Source: Anolis sagrei (Eukaryota > Chordata > Lepidosauria > Squamata > Anolidae). Taken from it: a stretch of 64,000 nucleotides of DNA. Under the pieces are notes generated by a model that saw only the letters and a program-made list of their open reading frames with translations, ran no database searches and was not told the origin of the DNA. The stretch lies in NCBI RefSeq assembly GCF_037176765.1, contig NC_090028.1, forward strand, positions 20,781,234 through 20,845,233. Reading direction: 5' to 3'. Positions 11,531 to 22,100 of the stretch are shown here, in pieces (the stretch's first letter is position 1; every line of letters starts with the position of its first letter). Made by a program: the position numbers and the translations under genes.

Positions 11531-12822
11531 TACTGTATATACTTGAGTATAAGCCTAGTTTTTCAGCCCCCTTTTTAGGCTGAAAAATCTCCCCTCGGCT
11601 TATACTTGAGTCAATGATATTTACTATTTTACTCTGTTATTAGTATTATTTTTATTGCATTTATTATTTTACTCTATTTATTAATATTGTTAAATTTATT
11701 ATTTTACTCTTTATTGTAATTATAACATTTATTGTTTTACTCTATTTATTATTATTATTACATTTACTATTTTACTCTTTATTATTATAACATTTATTAT
11801 TTTACTCTATTTATTATTATTACATTTATTTACTCTTTATTGTTATTATAACATTTATTCTTTTACTCTATTTATTATTATTATTACATTTATTCTTTTG
11901 CTCTTTATTGTTATTATAAAAATTATTATTTTACTCTGTTCATTATTATTACATTTATTTACTCTATTGTTATTATAACATTTATTCTTTTACTCTATTT
12001 ATTATTGTTATTACATTTATTATTTTACTCTTTATTGTTATTATAACATTTATTCTTTTACTCTATTTATTATTATTACATTTATTCTTTTACTCTTTAT
12101 TATTATAACATTTATTCTTTTACTCTATTTATTATTATTACATTTATTTACTCTATTGTTATTATAACATTAATTCTTTTACTCTATTTATTATTATTGT
12201 TATTATTACATTTATTCTTTTACTCTTTATTATTATAACATTTATTCTTTTACTCTATTTATGATTATAACATTTATTATTTTACTCTTTATTATTATAA
12301 CATTTATTATTTTACTCTTTATTATTATTACATTTATTATTTTACTCTTTATTATTATAACATTTATTATTTTACTCTATTTATTATTGTTGTTATTACA
12401 TTTATTATTTTACTCTATTATTGTTATTATTACATTTATTATTTTACTCTCTCATTACTGTTATTACATTTCCATTATTTTACTCTCTTATTATTTTTAT
12501 GACATTTATGATTTTACTCCCTTTATTATTATTGGAAGGATACTGTTATTACATTTACATTGAAGAAGGTTAGAATAATGGTTTCATCAGAGTTGGATAG
12601 CTTTATCTTAAATTACAATTTTTAGGTAAACATTTTTGAATATTTACTCTACTGATGCCTCAATTAATGTAATTTTATTGGCATCTATTTCTATTTTGAA
12701 ACTTACCAGGAGCTGCTGCATTTCTCGCCTTCGGCTTATACTCGAGTCAATACATTTCCCCAGTTTTTTGTGGTAAAATTAGGTGCCTCGGCTTATATTC
12801 GGGTCAGCTTATACGGTATATG
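11531..12822 (+). mobile_element. Full-length TATACTCGAGTATA-end element
   Basis: About 1.3 kb. The left end TATATACTTGAGTATAAGCC and right end GGCTTATATTCGGGTCAGC are partly inverted. The interior is the AT-rich tandem array. It splits an MITE: CATATTATCTGCTTTGAACT on the left has its inverted partner AGTTCAAAGCAGATAATATG on the right. No coding capacity. Superfamily not recognised. Confidence 0.7.
11600..12540 (+). repeat. AT-rich minisatellite, unit about 25-30 bp
   Basis: About 30 imperfect copies of a unit such as ACATTTATTATTTTACTC followed by TTATTATTATA. Open frames here only reflect the low-complexity repeat. Confidence 0.9.
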
Positions 12823-12975
12823 TAGACTCATATAATCCAGTTCAAAGCAGATAATATGAATTTTCTGCTTTGATACTCAAAACCATTGAAGGGATCCTAA
12901 GCTACTTCGCACCTCAAGTCAAGATGGTCCTTATGTTGGGATTTCTGACTTCCATCGGCCTCTGTCAGTCTAAAC

Positions 12976-13171
12976 CAGGTAAGTGCAAACTTGGGCCCTC
13001 CAGGTGTTTTGGACTCCCAACTCCCATGATTCCTAACAGCCTCAGGCCCCTTCCTTTTCCCCCTCAGCCGCTTAAGCGGCTGAGGGGGAAAAGGAAGGGG
13101 CCTGAGGCTGTTAGGAATCGTGGGAGTTGGGAGTCCAAAACACCTGGAGGGCCCAAGTTTGCACTTACCTG
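12976..13171. mobile_element. 196 bp near-perfect palindromic MITE
   Basis: Two 98-base arms meet at GCCGCTTAAGCGGC with a single mismatched pair. The arms contain CCCTCCAGGTGTTTTGGACT and CCTAACAGCCTCAGGCCCC, as in the CAGGCATGGGCAAA hAT MITE family. Confidence 0.8.
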
Positions 13172-13729
13172 GCCTTAACCGACTTCAGAACATCCACCAT
13201 CTTGAATTCCTCAGACAAAATGTGCATATACTTGTAATCTATGCAAGTAGAGATGGATACAAGGCGTATTACGACACAAATGTCCTGACAGGAATCTGTG
13301 ACTGGTCTCACAAGGAGGACATACCTATACCTGCTCCAGGGGACCAGCCTGAGAGGAATGATTGTAGATTTTCACTCATGTTGGACCTCGATGATTCCTT
13401 GAAAGCAGGACACTTCTCACAGAGATACTAAACTTTAAATGATGAGCAGTGTTGACAGCCAACCACCGTCGGTTCAAGGATGGAGAGGATTATGTTATTT
13501 GGGATGTTAGGCCTACCAGCCAAGCGGCCTAGCTCAGCCTGTCATGGCCGCCGTGCCTCTGTCAGCCTAAACCAGGCATGGGCAAACTTTACCCCTCCAG
13601 GAGTTTTGAACTTCAACTCCCACAAGGCCGAACAGCCTCAGCTTGGCAAGAGCAGTTGCAGTCCTTCATCGTTCCTCAACCGTTGGATTTATAGTTGTGC
13701 TTCCCAACCTTTTTCTTCAACTTGTTGAC
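13172..13729 (+). other. Unexplained low-copy sequence with a short open frame
   Basis: The plus strand is open from about 13177 to 13431 (LEFLRQNVHILVIYASRDG; AYYDTNVLTGICDWSHKE). Not recognised, and no clear splice context. A CAGGCATGGGCAAACTTT MITE remnant begins near 13575. Confidence 0.3.
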
Positions 13730-14155
13730 AGGAAGTTTCCCAACGGAGTGGAAGTCATCTATCAGACAGATGGCAAGCTGTTTAACCTCAGCAGACTGAA
13801 AGCCAAAAGCAAGGTTACAACAACATCTGTTATAGAACTCCAGTATGCTGATGACAATGTCGTCTGTGCGCATTCAGAAAATCTGCAAGCCACTCTAAAC
13901 ACCTTCGCAGAAGCATACACGAAGCTTGGCCTGTCATTGAACATTGAGAAAACCAAAGTCCTCTTCCAGCAGTCACCAGCCATCCCCTCCCCAATGCCAG
14001 AGATACAGCTTAATGGTGTAACATTAGAAAATGTTGACCATTTCCACTACCTTGGCAGCCACCTCTCCACCAAAGTCAACATCGACACCGAAATACAACA
14101 CCACCTGAGCTCTGCGAGTGCAGCATTTTCCCGAATGAAGCAGAGATTGTTTGAG
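13730..14155 (+). mobile_element. Non-LTR reverse transcriptase fragment (YADD box)
   Basis: Encodes GVEVIYQTDGKLFNLSRLKA, VIELQYADDNVVCAHSENLQ and HFHYLGSHLSTKVNIDTEIQ. This is a known non-LTR RT pattern of the RTE/Jockey type; clade unsettled. Followed directly by L2-like sequence on the other strand. Confidence 0.75.
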
Positions 14156-14530
14156 TCGAGCAGGAGTCCCCTAATAACACCTTCTGGGAGCGACCCTCGA
14201 GGAAGGACTGGAGCCACTGCAAAGCAGTACCCCCGAGGCCCATTCCTGCGAGGCGTCCCAGGAGGATACCGTGGTCGACGGTATCGAAGGCCGAAGAGAG
14301 GTCCAGCAGAACCAACAAGGACACACTCCCCCTGTCCAGTTCCCGGGGAAGATCATCAACTAAGGCGACCAAAGCTGTCTCAGTACCATGTCCCGGCCTA
14401 AAGCCAGACTGCGCCGGATCCAGATAATCAGTGTCTACCAAGAAATCCTGGAGTTGTGAGGCCACCCACATGTTCCAGAACTTTGCCCAAATAGGGGAGA
14501 TTGGACACTGGCCGCTCCAGTTCTGTCGTT
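14156..14530 (-). mobile_element. L2-like LINE RT fragment
   Basis: Minus strand encodes QSGFRPGHGTETALVALVDD, SLLVLLDLSSAFDTVDHGIL and LQWLQSFLEGRSQKVLLG, the N-terminal part of an L2-type RT. Confidence 0.82.
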
Positions 14531-15178
14531 TGTGGGGTTCAGAATGTCAAGGTCTATTTCCCCCAAACTCCATCTGTGTTTATATTTGGGCATATGGAAT
14601 ATTTGTATCAAGTTCAGTCCAGATCCATCGTTGTATTGTCGAAGGCTTTCATGGCCAGAATCACTGGGTTGTTGTAAGTTTTTCGGGCTATATGGCCATG
14701 TTCTAGAGGCATTCTCTCCTGACGTGTCGCCTGCATCTATGGCAATCATCCTCATTACCTCTGAGGATGCTTGCCATAGATGCAGGCAAAACGTCAGGAG
14801 AGAATGCCTCTAGAACACGGCCATATAGCCCGAAAAACTTACAACAACCCAAATCCATCATTGTTTGAGTCCACAGCACTCTCTGGTGTAGGTGAACTAC
14901 AACTCCCAAGGTCAATGCCCACCAAACCCTTGTGTTTTCTGTTGGTCATTTGGTTCAATTCCATCATTGGTGAAGTTCAGAGTGCTCTTTGATTGTAGGT
15001 GTACTATAAATCCCAGCAACTATAACTCCCAAATGACAAATTCATTTTTTTTTGAGTGAAGGACATACATTGGGTTGTTAGGTGTCTTGTGTCCAAATTT
15101 GGTGTCAATTCGTCCAGTGGTTTTTGAGTTCTGTTAATCCCACAAATGAACATTACATTTTTATTTATATAGAAGACT
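14531..15178 (+). mobile_element. hAT-related repeat, split by a fold-back insert
   Basis: Carries the motif set CTCCATCTGTGTTTATATTT, GTGAACTACAACTCCCAAGG and AATTCCATCATTGGTG, shared with the interior of the hAT elements at 30.4 and 58.6 kb. Interrupted at 14634-14852. Confidence 0.55.
14634..14852. mobile_element. Fold-back element with 11 bp target duplication
   Basis: The two halves are inverse copies (GTTCTAGAGGCATTCTCTCC against GGAGAGAATGCCTCTAGAAC). Flanks are ATCCATCGTTG and ATCCATCATTG, an 11 bp duplication with one difference. Confidence 0.75.
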
Positions 15179-15281
15179 CCTATTTAATAGTTTGCAGGAA
15201 GCCTCAACAGGCCATTAACTTGGTCTAAACAAGCTTCCAGAGAACATGGCATTCACGAAAGAAAAATAATAAAAGAAACAT

Positions 15282-16060
15282 ATGTGTTGTCGAAGGCTTC
15301 CATGACCAGAATCACTGGGTTTCTGTGAGTTTTCTGGGCTGTTTGACCATACTCTAGAAGCATTCTCTCCTGATGTTTCATCCACAGCAGATTTATTGTT
15401 TTTATGTATCAACAACAACTTTCACACATCAGCTGTAACAATGATCTGAAATACCTGTATCATATAATGCATATTATGTATGGGTTGCTCTGAGTTTTCC
15501 GGGCTGTATGGTCATGTTCCAGAAGCACTCTCTCCTGACGTGTCACCCACATCTACAGCAGGCATTATCAGCTGGGAGAATCTTTTGTTGGGAGGCAGGC
15601 ATGTAGCCGGCGGGGGGGGGGCCTTGAGGGGCTTCAGCTCCCCCCCCCCGAAATTCTCATGGTGGCTCGCAAAAAGGCCTTACTGATGCATTATTTAAAC
15701 TGTTGTTTATTCATATCATGATCTGATCACCATACTCAATATATCCCATATGCATGGGGGTATTGGGGTAACGATACAAAAGGTTTGCTAGGGTAGACCC
15801 TCTTTCACTCAGACTCAGCCCCCCCCCCCCCCGAATCGAAATCCTGGCTACGGGCTTGTTGGGAGGTGTTAGCTGGCCCTGATTGCTTCATGAACAACAC
15901 AGAGGGATTCGAGGCATGAAACAATCAGGGCCAGATAACACCTCCCAACAAAAGATTCCCCCAGGGAGGAAGCAGTCAGGCTTTGAAGTTGCAAGGCCAT
16001 TTAATACTATTCAAAGTGGCCAATTGTAACATTCGTACTTGCCTCCAACAGACAATAGTA
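15282..16060. mobile_element. Fold-back family fragments
   Basis: GTTGTCGAAGGCTTCCATGA at 15286 and GAGTTTTCCGGGCTGTATGG at 15492. Inverse arms TTTTGTTGGGAGG...CCTCCCAACAAAAG lie around a hAT insert. Same family as 14.6, 28.8, 29.6, 34.6 and 56.3 kb. Confidence 0.65.
15596..15858 (+). mobile_element. hAT element (CAGGCATGTAGCC ends), exact 8 bp duplication
   Basis: Left end CAGGCATGTAGCCGGC; right end CCTGGCTACGGGCTTG. TTGGGAGG lies on both sides. G and C homopolymer runs are inside. Inserted in a fold-back family member. Confidence 0.85.
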
Positions 16061-16787
16061 GTTTCTTCCAACAAAGGAAGTATAAAGAACTTTGTGTTTT
16101 TTTGCTGTGTTTTTTTCCGGGCTATATGGTCGTGTTCCGGAAGCACTCTCTCCTGATAGTTGGCAAAATAACTATGTTATTTTGCTATAAAGTAAAGCCT
16201 CCTATGGAAGTGATAACTTTGATCTGTGTGTTTTTGTTCTTTTTAGCACTTTTGGCTACTGCTGTTAAGTAACTCTGCTGTACATTTATGAGGAGGGTCT
16301 TTTGTAAATAAGCCCACTCAACCAACAAGATTTTCCACTCAAATAAAAGGACATCTCTTGGGTGGAAGGCAGGGCACAGCTCAATGGCCCTCACCTCAGT
16401 TACTCCCTTGCTGCAAGTACTGTTCTTTTGTCACTGCTTGCCTCAGCTCTCAATAAGGACTATTGTGTCTCTCCACTACCCGCATCCGTTGAAGTTGATC
16501 ATTATTCAAATTAGAAATCTCTGCTGGTTTCTAGTTTCAAGTTGGAAAATGTATTTCTGTGGCACACACAAACTGCAACATGCCAGATGCTTAATTTTAT
16601 TGTTCTGGCATAAGCAGAACCACACTGGTCACATTTTCCCACCCCAAATAAAGATAAATCTTTAAAATGTGGAAAGGTACATTCCAGATCATATAAATAA
16701 TGAGCTGCTTTGGAGCTAGAACATTCCAGATCATATAAATAATGATTATTTGGATACCAGGGGGATACAGGTTAAAACAGTAATAGC

Positions 16788-16821
<34 letters not shown>

Positions 16822-17096
16822 TTCAGAATGCAAAACTGCTAGATATAAACTTCCAGCTATCTTAAAAGTCATTTAAGATTTTAATTTAATGTAATTTTCT
16901 ATGTTTAAAACTAGAAGAAGAAATTAAGCAATAAGCAGCCTTTCACAAGGGAATAGCACCCAGTGAAAAGGAAAGAGTTGAAGACTGGCTGAGAAAATGA
17001 GTAAGAAGAAAAGATAGGTGTGTTGGGGAGAAGTGAGAATGAGATGATTACTAAAGTGAAGGAGAAAAGCAAGGAAAGAGAATTGTATGATCTCAC
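16061..17096. other. Gene-free stretch with a repeat shared with 7.3 kb, and an (AAT)n tract
   Basis: 16080-16320 resembles 7350-7560 (ATGTTATTTTGCTATAAAG; TTTATGAGGAGGGTCTTTT), so both are copies of one unnamed repeat. An (AAT)n run occupies 16788-16820. Nothing else recognised. Confidence 0.5.
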
Positions 17097-18199
17097 TTGC
17101 AAGTTTGTAGACCTCATTACCTTCTGGCAAACAAACTACTCCAATGTGGGCTAGGCAAAACTACGGCGAGGTGGATCTGTAATTGGTTAAATGGACGAAC
17201 CCAGAGGGTGATTCTCCCCAAGGCTTCCTCATCATCCCAGAAAGAAGTGACGAGCGAAGTGCCATCAGCAGGGTTCCGTCCTGGGACCGGTGACTTAGAT
17301 GAAGGGCTAGAAGGCATGATCATAAAGTTTGCAGACGACACCAAATTGGGAGGGAGAGCCAATACTCCAGAGGACAGGAGCAGAATTCAAAATGATCTTG
17401 ACAGATTAGAGATGGGCCAAAACTAACAAAATGAAGTTCAACAGTGATAAATGCAAGATACTCCACTTACGCAGAAAAAACAAAATGCAAAGATACAGAA
17501 TGGGGGACGCATGGCTCGAGAGCAGTACGTGTGAAAAAGATCTTGGAAACAAGTTAAACATGAGCCAACAATGTGATGTGGCAGCAAAAAAAGCCAATGG
17601 GATTTTGGCCTGCATAAATAGGAGCATAGTGTCTAGATCTAGGGAAGTAATGCTACCCCTCTATTCTGCCTTGGTTAGACCACACCTGGAATATTGTGTC
17701 CAGTTCTGGGCACCACAATTCAAGAGAGATGTTGACAAGCTGGAATGTGTCCAGAGGAGGGCGACTAAAATGATCAAGGGTCTGGAGAACAAGCCCTATG
17801 AGGAGCGGCTTAAGGAGCTGGGCATGTTTAGTCTGAAGAAGAGAAGGCTGAGAGGAGATATGATAGCCATGTATAAATATGTGAGAGGAAGTCATAGGGA
17901 GGAGGGAGCAAGCTTGTTTTCTGCTTCCCTGGAGACTAGGACGCGGAACAATGGCTTCAAACTACAAGAGAGGAGATTCCATCTGAACATGAGGAAGAAC
18001 TTCCTGACTGTGAGAGCCGTTCACCAGTGGAACTCTCTGCCCTGGAGTGTGGTGGAGGCTCCTTCTTTGGAGGTTTTTAAACAGAGGCTGGATGGCCATC
18101 TGTCAGGGGTGCTTTGAATGCAATTTTCCTGATTCTTGGCAGGGGGTTGGACTGGATGGCCCAGGAGGTCTCTTCCAACTCTATGATTCTATGATTCTG
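17097..18199 (+). mobile_element. CR1 LINE, ORF2 C-terminal half and 3' end
   Basis: Encodes [20 protein letters not shown], then IIKFADDTKLGGRAN (RT active-site box), then SREVMLPLYSALVRPHLEYC, FKRDVDKLECVQRRATKMIK and a long open C-terminus. Ends in TCTATGATTCTATGATTCT. Very similar to 1-799. This copy lacks 15 bases that copy has, and has lost RT sequence near 17260. Confidence 0.92.
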
Positions 18200-18383
18200 C
18201 TGCATCAGCAACATGTATTTAAAAATGCATGTGCATTATAGTGGGTTGGATTCATTCTTCTCTCTGCTCATATCGAAGGAAGATAGCAAAATGACAATTA
18301 CAAGCAATATTTCCCTCCCACTTTAGCTGTGTTGCCTGAAAAACTGCTCCAGAGGCTTCAGGGACAATCTGGAACAACTAGGG

Positions 18384-18540
18384 CAGGCATGGGCAAACTT
18401 CAGCTCTCCAGGTGTTTTGGACTTCAGCTCCTACAATTCTTGGCCTCAGGCAGTTTCCTTTTCCCCATCAGCTGCTTAAGCTATGAATTGTGGGAGTTGA
18501 AGTCCAAAGCACCCAGAGAGCCAAAGTTTGCCCATGCCTG
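18384..18540 (+). mobile_element. hAT MITE (CAGGCATGGGCAAAC ends)
   Basis: Starts CAGGCATGGGCAAACTT; ends AAGTTTGCCCATGCCTG. Flanks AACTAGGG and AATCAGGG agree at 6 of 8 bases, suggesting an older insert. Confidence 0.8.
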
Positions 18541-18942
18541 AATCAGGGGGTTGATACAAAGAAGGAATAATTGAAAATCACATATACTTCGAGTAAGTAG
18601 AATCAATTATTTTCATGAAGGTTCAAATATGGATCTAAATCAAGTGAAACTACTTTTCACTTGAAAGCAACTAACATTATATTGAAGACACTATATCACA
18701 CTTCCTGCAGGTCTTTTGGTTCAAGTAGGCATTTATTTAACAAATGTTCAGAAATACTCTGAGTGATATAAGCAAGCTACAGGCTGTTAGAAGCGAAATT
18801 CTGCTCCCAACAGAAAAGAACAGAAGTGTTTCCTCCCCTAAAAGCATATGATGAACCAGGGACAATAGTCAATGCACTCGTGTTTTTAAAAAATATGCAA
18901 CCTTCCTTTTTCCAATGTCTTTTGTTAAAATAAAATAATGTA

Positions 18943-18948
18943 TTTATT
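18943..18948 (-). terminator. Candidate NAE1 polyadenylation signal
   Basis: On the minus strand this reads AATAAA, about 134 bases past the NAE1 stop codon. It is the first canonical hexamer I noticed downstream. The sequence alone does not show use, and further AATAAA-like hexamers lie nearby. Confidence 0.45.
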
Positions 18949-19081
18949 ACAATTTGCAGTACATTTTGATGTTGGAAATACACAATGCAAAAGGGTTAGT
19001 AAATAATTCAGCAGCAATACTGTGCAGAACAATATGGAAAATCAAAGCAGCTACAGTTTTAACAATCCATTCTGTGATAGC

Positions 19082-19191
19082 CTACAGTTTGAATGTTGCT
19101 GAAGTCTGTGACATGCCATTGTAAATGTAGGTGTTATTAAAAATGACAAATTGCTTTGTAATAATTTTCACAACCTCCTGAGCACCAACTC
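19082..19191 (-). CDS. NAE1: NAE1 exon 20 (terminal coding exon)
   Basis: 110 bases encoding [19 protein letters not shown], then [16 protein letters not shown] and the TAG at 19084-19082. Confidence 0.96.
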
Positions 19192-22100
19192 CTGTAAAAC
19201 AAGACAGAATTGACATGACATTAGAGGCCTAATACTTAGAAACCCACATACAATCTTATTTATCTTTTCTCCAAATGTAAACAAAGACGGTTACATTAAT
19301 AATTCCTGGAGCTGATTTAGCTTAATGGAAGAACATTTTCTTTGTGAGAAGGTTTCAAGTCCAGTCCTTGGCAACTTTTAGGAGATCTCAGGTGCTGGAA
19401 AAGGTCACTGCTTGTCAAGCAGACTATACTTGTCATGATTAGACTGCAAAGGCCTGAAAGGTTTGGGGCAGAACATCTAAGGGCCCTTCCACACCATGCC
19501 CTTTATCTCAGGATCTGATTCCAGATTATCTGCTTTAAACTGGAATATATGAGTCCCTACTGCCAGACAACCTGGGATAAACAGATAATCTGGAATCAGA
19601 TTCTGAGATAAAGAGGCAGTGTGGAAAGGCCCTAAGAGACCAGTTCTTATATTTTATAATTGGACAAATTATAGTTGGCAACTGCACACCCTATTTATAT
19701 AAATAAGAGTATATAACTTGCTAAAACCTATACACTGTAGCATAGGTTTTTAAGAAAGAAAACTTATTTAAGTTTCAAGTTTGGGAAGACTGTCTGATGT
19801 TCCTTTAAAATATGTAAACACAAACCACAAAACCTGACTGGAAGTAACCCTGCAAGTTGGTTTATTTATTAGATGACATCTGATAAGCAAGAAATATGGA
19901 GAATTCCAAAAGTGCAACCTTCTCTAGACAAAGACCTATAATATATCAAACATAAAGATAACTCATAGGGTTCTGGTCAGATAATCAGTGCGTTCAAATG
20001 AGAGGCAGGAGAAAATAAAAGATCTATGTCAGAGCCACAAAAATCAGGCTATGATATATGTCTCTATACATACTAGGATTCTAGGAGTTACTAGGAATGA
20101 ATGCTTTAAGTTGGTGATATTATTTGGTGTTTTGAGATGGTTTTAAACAACTGATTTTAGAGTAGATATAACTGATTTTAATGTTTGTGTATATTCATAG
20201 TTATTTTATGTGGCGGCATGGAATGCTTGCCTTTGGGTGAGAAGAGCAGAATAGAAATGTTTAAAATAAATGAATAAATAAATATTATTTCCCAAGTTGT
20301 TAATGGTTATTGTCAATCTCTATAATTCATCACTCATTAAAAAGAACCCTCTTGACCCAATGATCTGTATTCTAGCTTTAGGTTATCAATGACATAAACA
20401 TAAACACCTTCTATACTGCCAGATAAAATCCAGATTATCTGTGTTCAAAGCAGATAATGTGGGTTATCTGCTTTGATAATCTGAATTATATGGCATTGTA
20501 GAAGGAGCCATATATGCATGCTTCATACTCATGCTTTTAGCCTAGCTGTTCTTCTGGTGCAAATTTTAACACCACAATCTTGTTGATGCTTAAAAGGCAT
20601 GCATGATCTCACTCACTGACATGAACACAGAAGATCAGAGAAATCTGGAACATAAATTACGGTTCTTACCCAAACAATGTATAGTAAAGGTAAAGGTTTC
20701 CCCTTGACATTAAGTCAAGTCATGTCCGACTCAGGGGGTGGGGTTTATCTCAATTTCTAAACCAAAGAGCCCACATTGTCCGTAGACACTTTAAGGTCAT
20801 GTGGCCAGCATGACTTCTTGCAGAAGTGGTATCTATTAATTTAGTCACATTCGTATGTTTTCTAACTGCTAGGTTGGCAGAAGCTTGGGCTAACAGCAGG
20901 AGCTCACCCCACTCCCCAGATTCGAACTGCCAACCTATTGGTCAGCAAGTTCAGCAGCTCAGCGGTTTAATCCACTGCGCCACCAGGGGAACCAAATATA
21001 TACACACTGCAAACATTGTAGGTTGTAAGATGAGCAATTTTTTAAAATCATGACAAGACCAAATCCACTAAATGACGTCTCATACCTCTGATTTTATAGT
21101 GTGTATTCCAACTGCCTAAATTAAAGTCGTTAAATTAACCATTAACGACTTGGAAAAAATGCTTTCATAACAGAAAAATGTTTGAACCAATGTTCCAAAA
21201 TTCTACTAGATCAGAAAGACACCATGGACATTTTCACATACTAATAACTCAATAGTTTGCGATACTAATATCCTTACCTCCCAAAAATGCTGCAGTAGTA
21301 TGAGGCTCAGCAGCTCCGTAACGACAACTACACCAAAAAGACATAAAAAAAATATTTATGATCTCATGTAAATCTCTAGGGAAATATTATTTTTACCATA
21401 TGTAACACTTACAATTCATGGATGTAATCATCCTTCACGGTTACAGGCAATCCATATTCCTGAAGAAAACTATTGAGGCAAGATTTAAGTTTTCCAATAT
21501 CATCCTCCACCTGGTAGTTATAAACCCCTAAAAAGAATCAAAATAAAATAGAGAGTTAGCATCTCATTGTTTATTATGATATTGCACAATGGACAGAATC
21601 CCTCCTATTACAAACCTCCTTGATTTTATTGTTTAAACCAAATTTTAATTTCTCTGTAAGTTTCATTACATACCGTATTTTTGTTCATGATTTTTGTTCA
21701 TTGACTGGTCTATGCCTATAATAAATATCTGCCTTTAAAATAATCTTGCAACACAAGTGAGCAAAGCGCCCTTTCTAAAGTTGAAGCAAACTTTTCCAAT
21801 TTTATTCATGTGATACATATATATGTGTATGTGCCACATATATAAAAATATCAGACAATCTATAGATAATTGGAGCTCCCAGTGGCGCAAAGGGTTACAC
21901 CATTGTGCCGGCTAAACTGCTGATCAAAAGGTCAGCGGTTCAAATCCAGGGAGCTGGATGAGCTCCCATCTGTCAGCTCCAGCTTCCCATGCGGGGGCAT
22001 AAGAGAAATCTCTGACAGGATGGTCCCCTGGCCAACGTCCTTGTAGACGGCCAATTCTTTCACACCAGAACAACTTGCAGATTCTCAAGTCATTCCTGAC

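Noticed and set aside
11600-12540. CRISPR-like array
   Set aside because: Units are contiguous, with no unique spacers, in a eukaryotic genome.
12241-12563. 100-codon open frame in the AT-rich array
   Set aside because: Low-complexity Ile/Leu/Phe translation of the tandem repeat.
17431-18117. 228-codon open frame as a host protein gene
   Set aside because: It is the C-terminus of CR1 reverse transcriptase, ends at the CR1 tail, and has a sister copy at 1-799.
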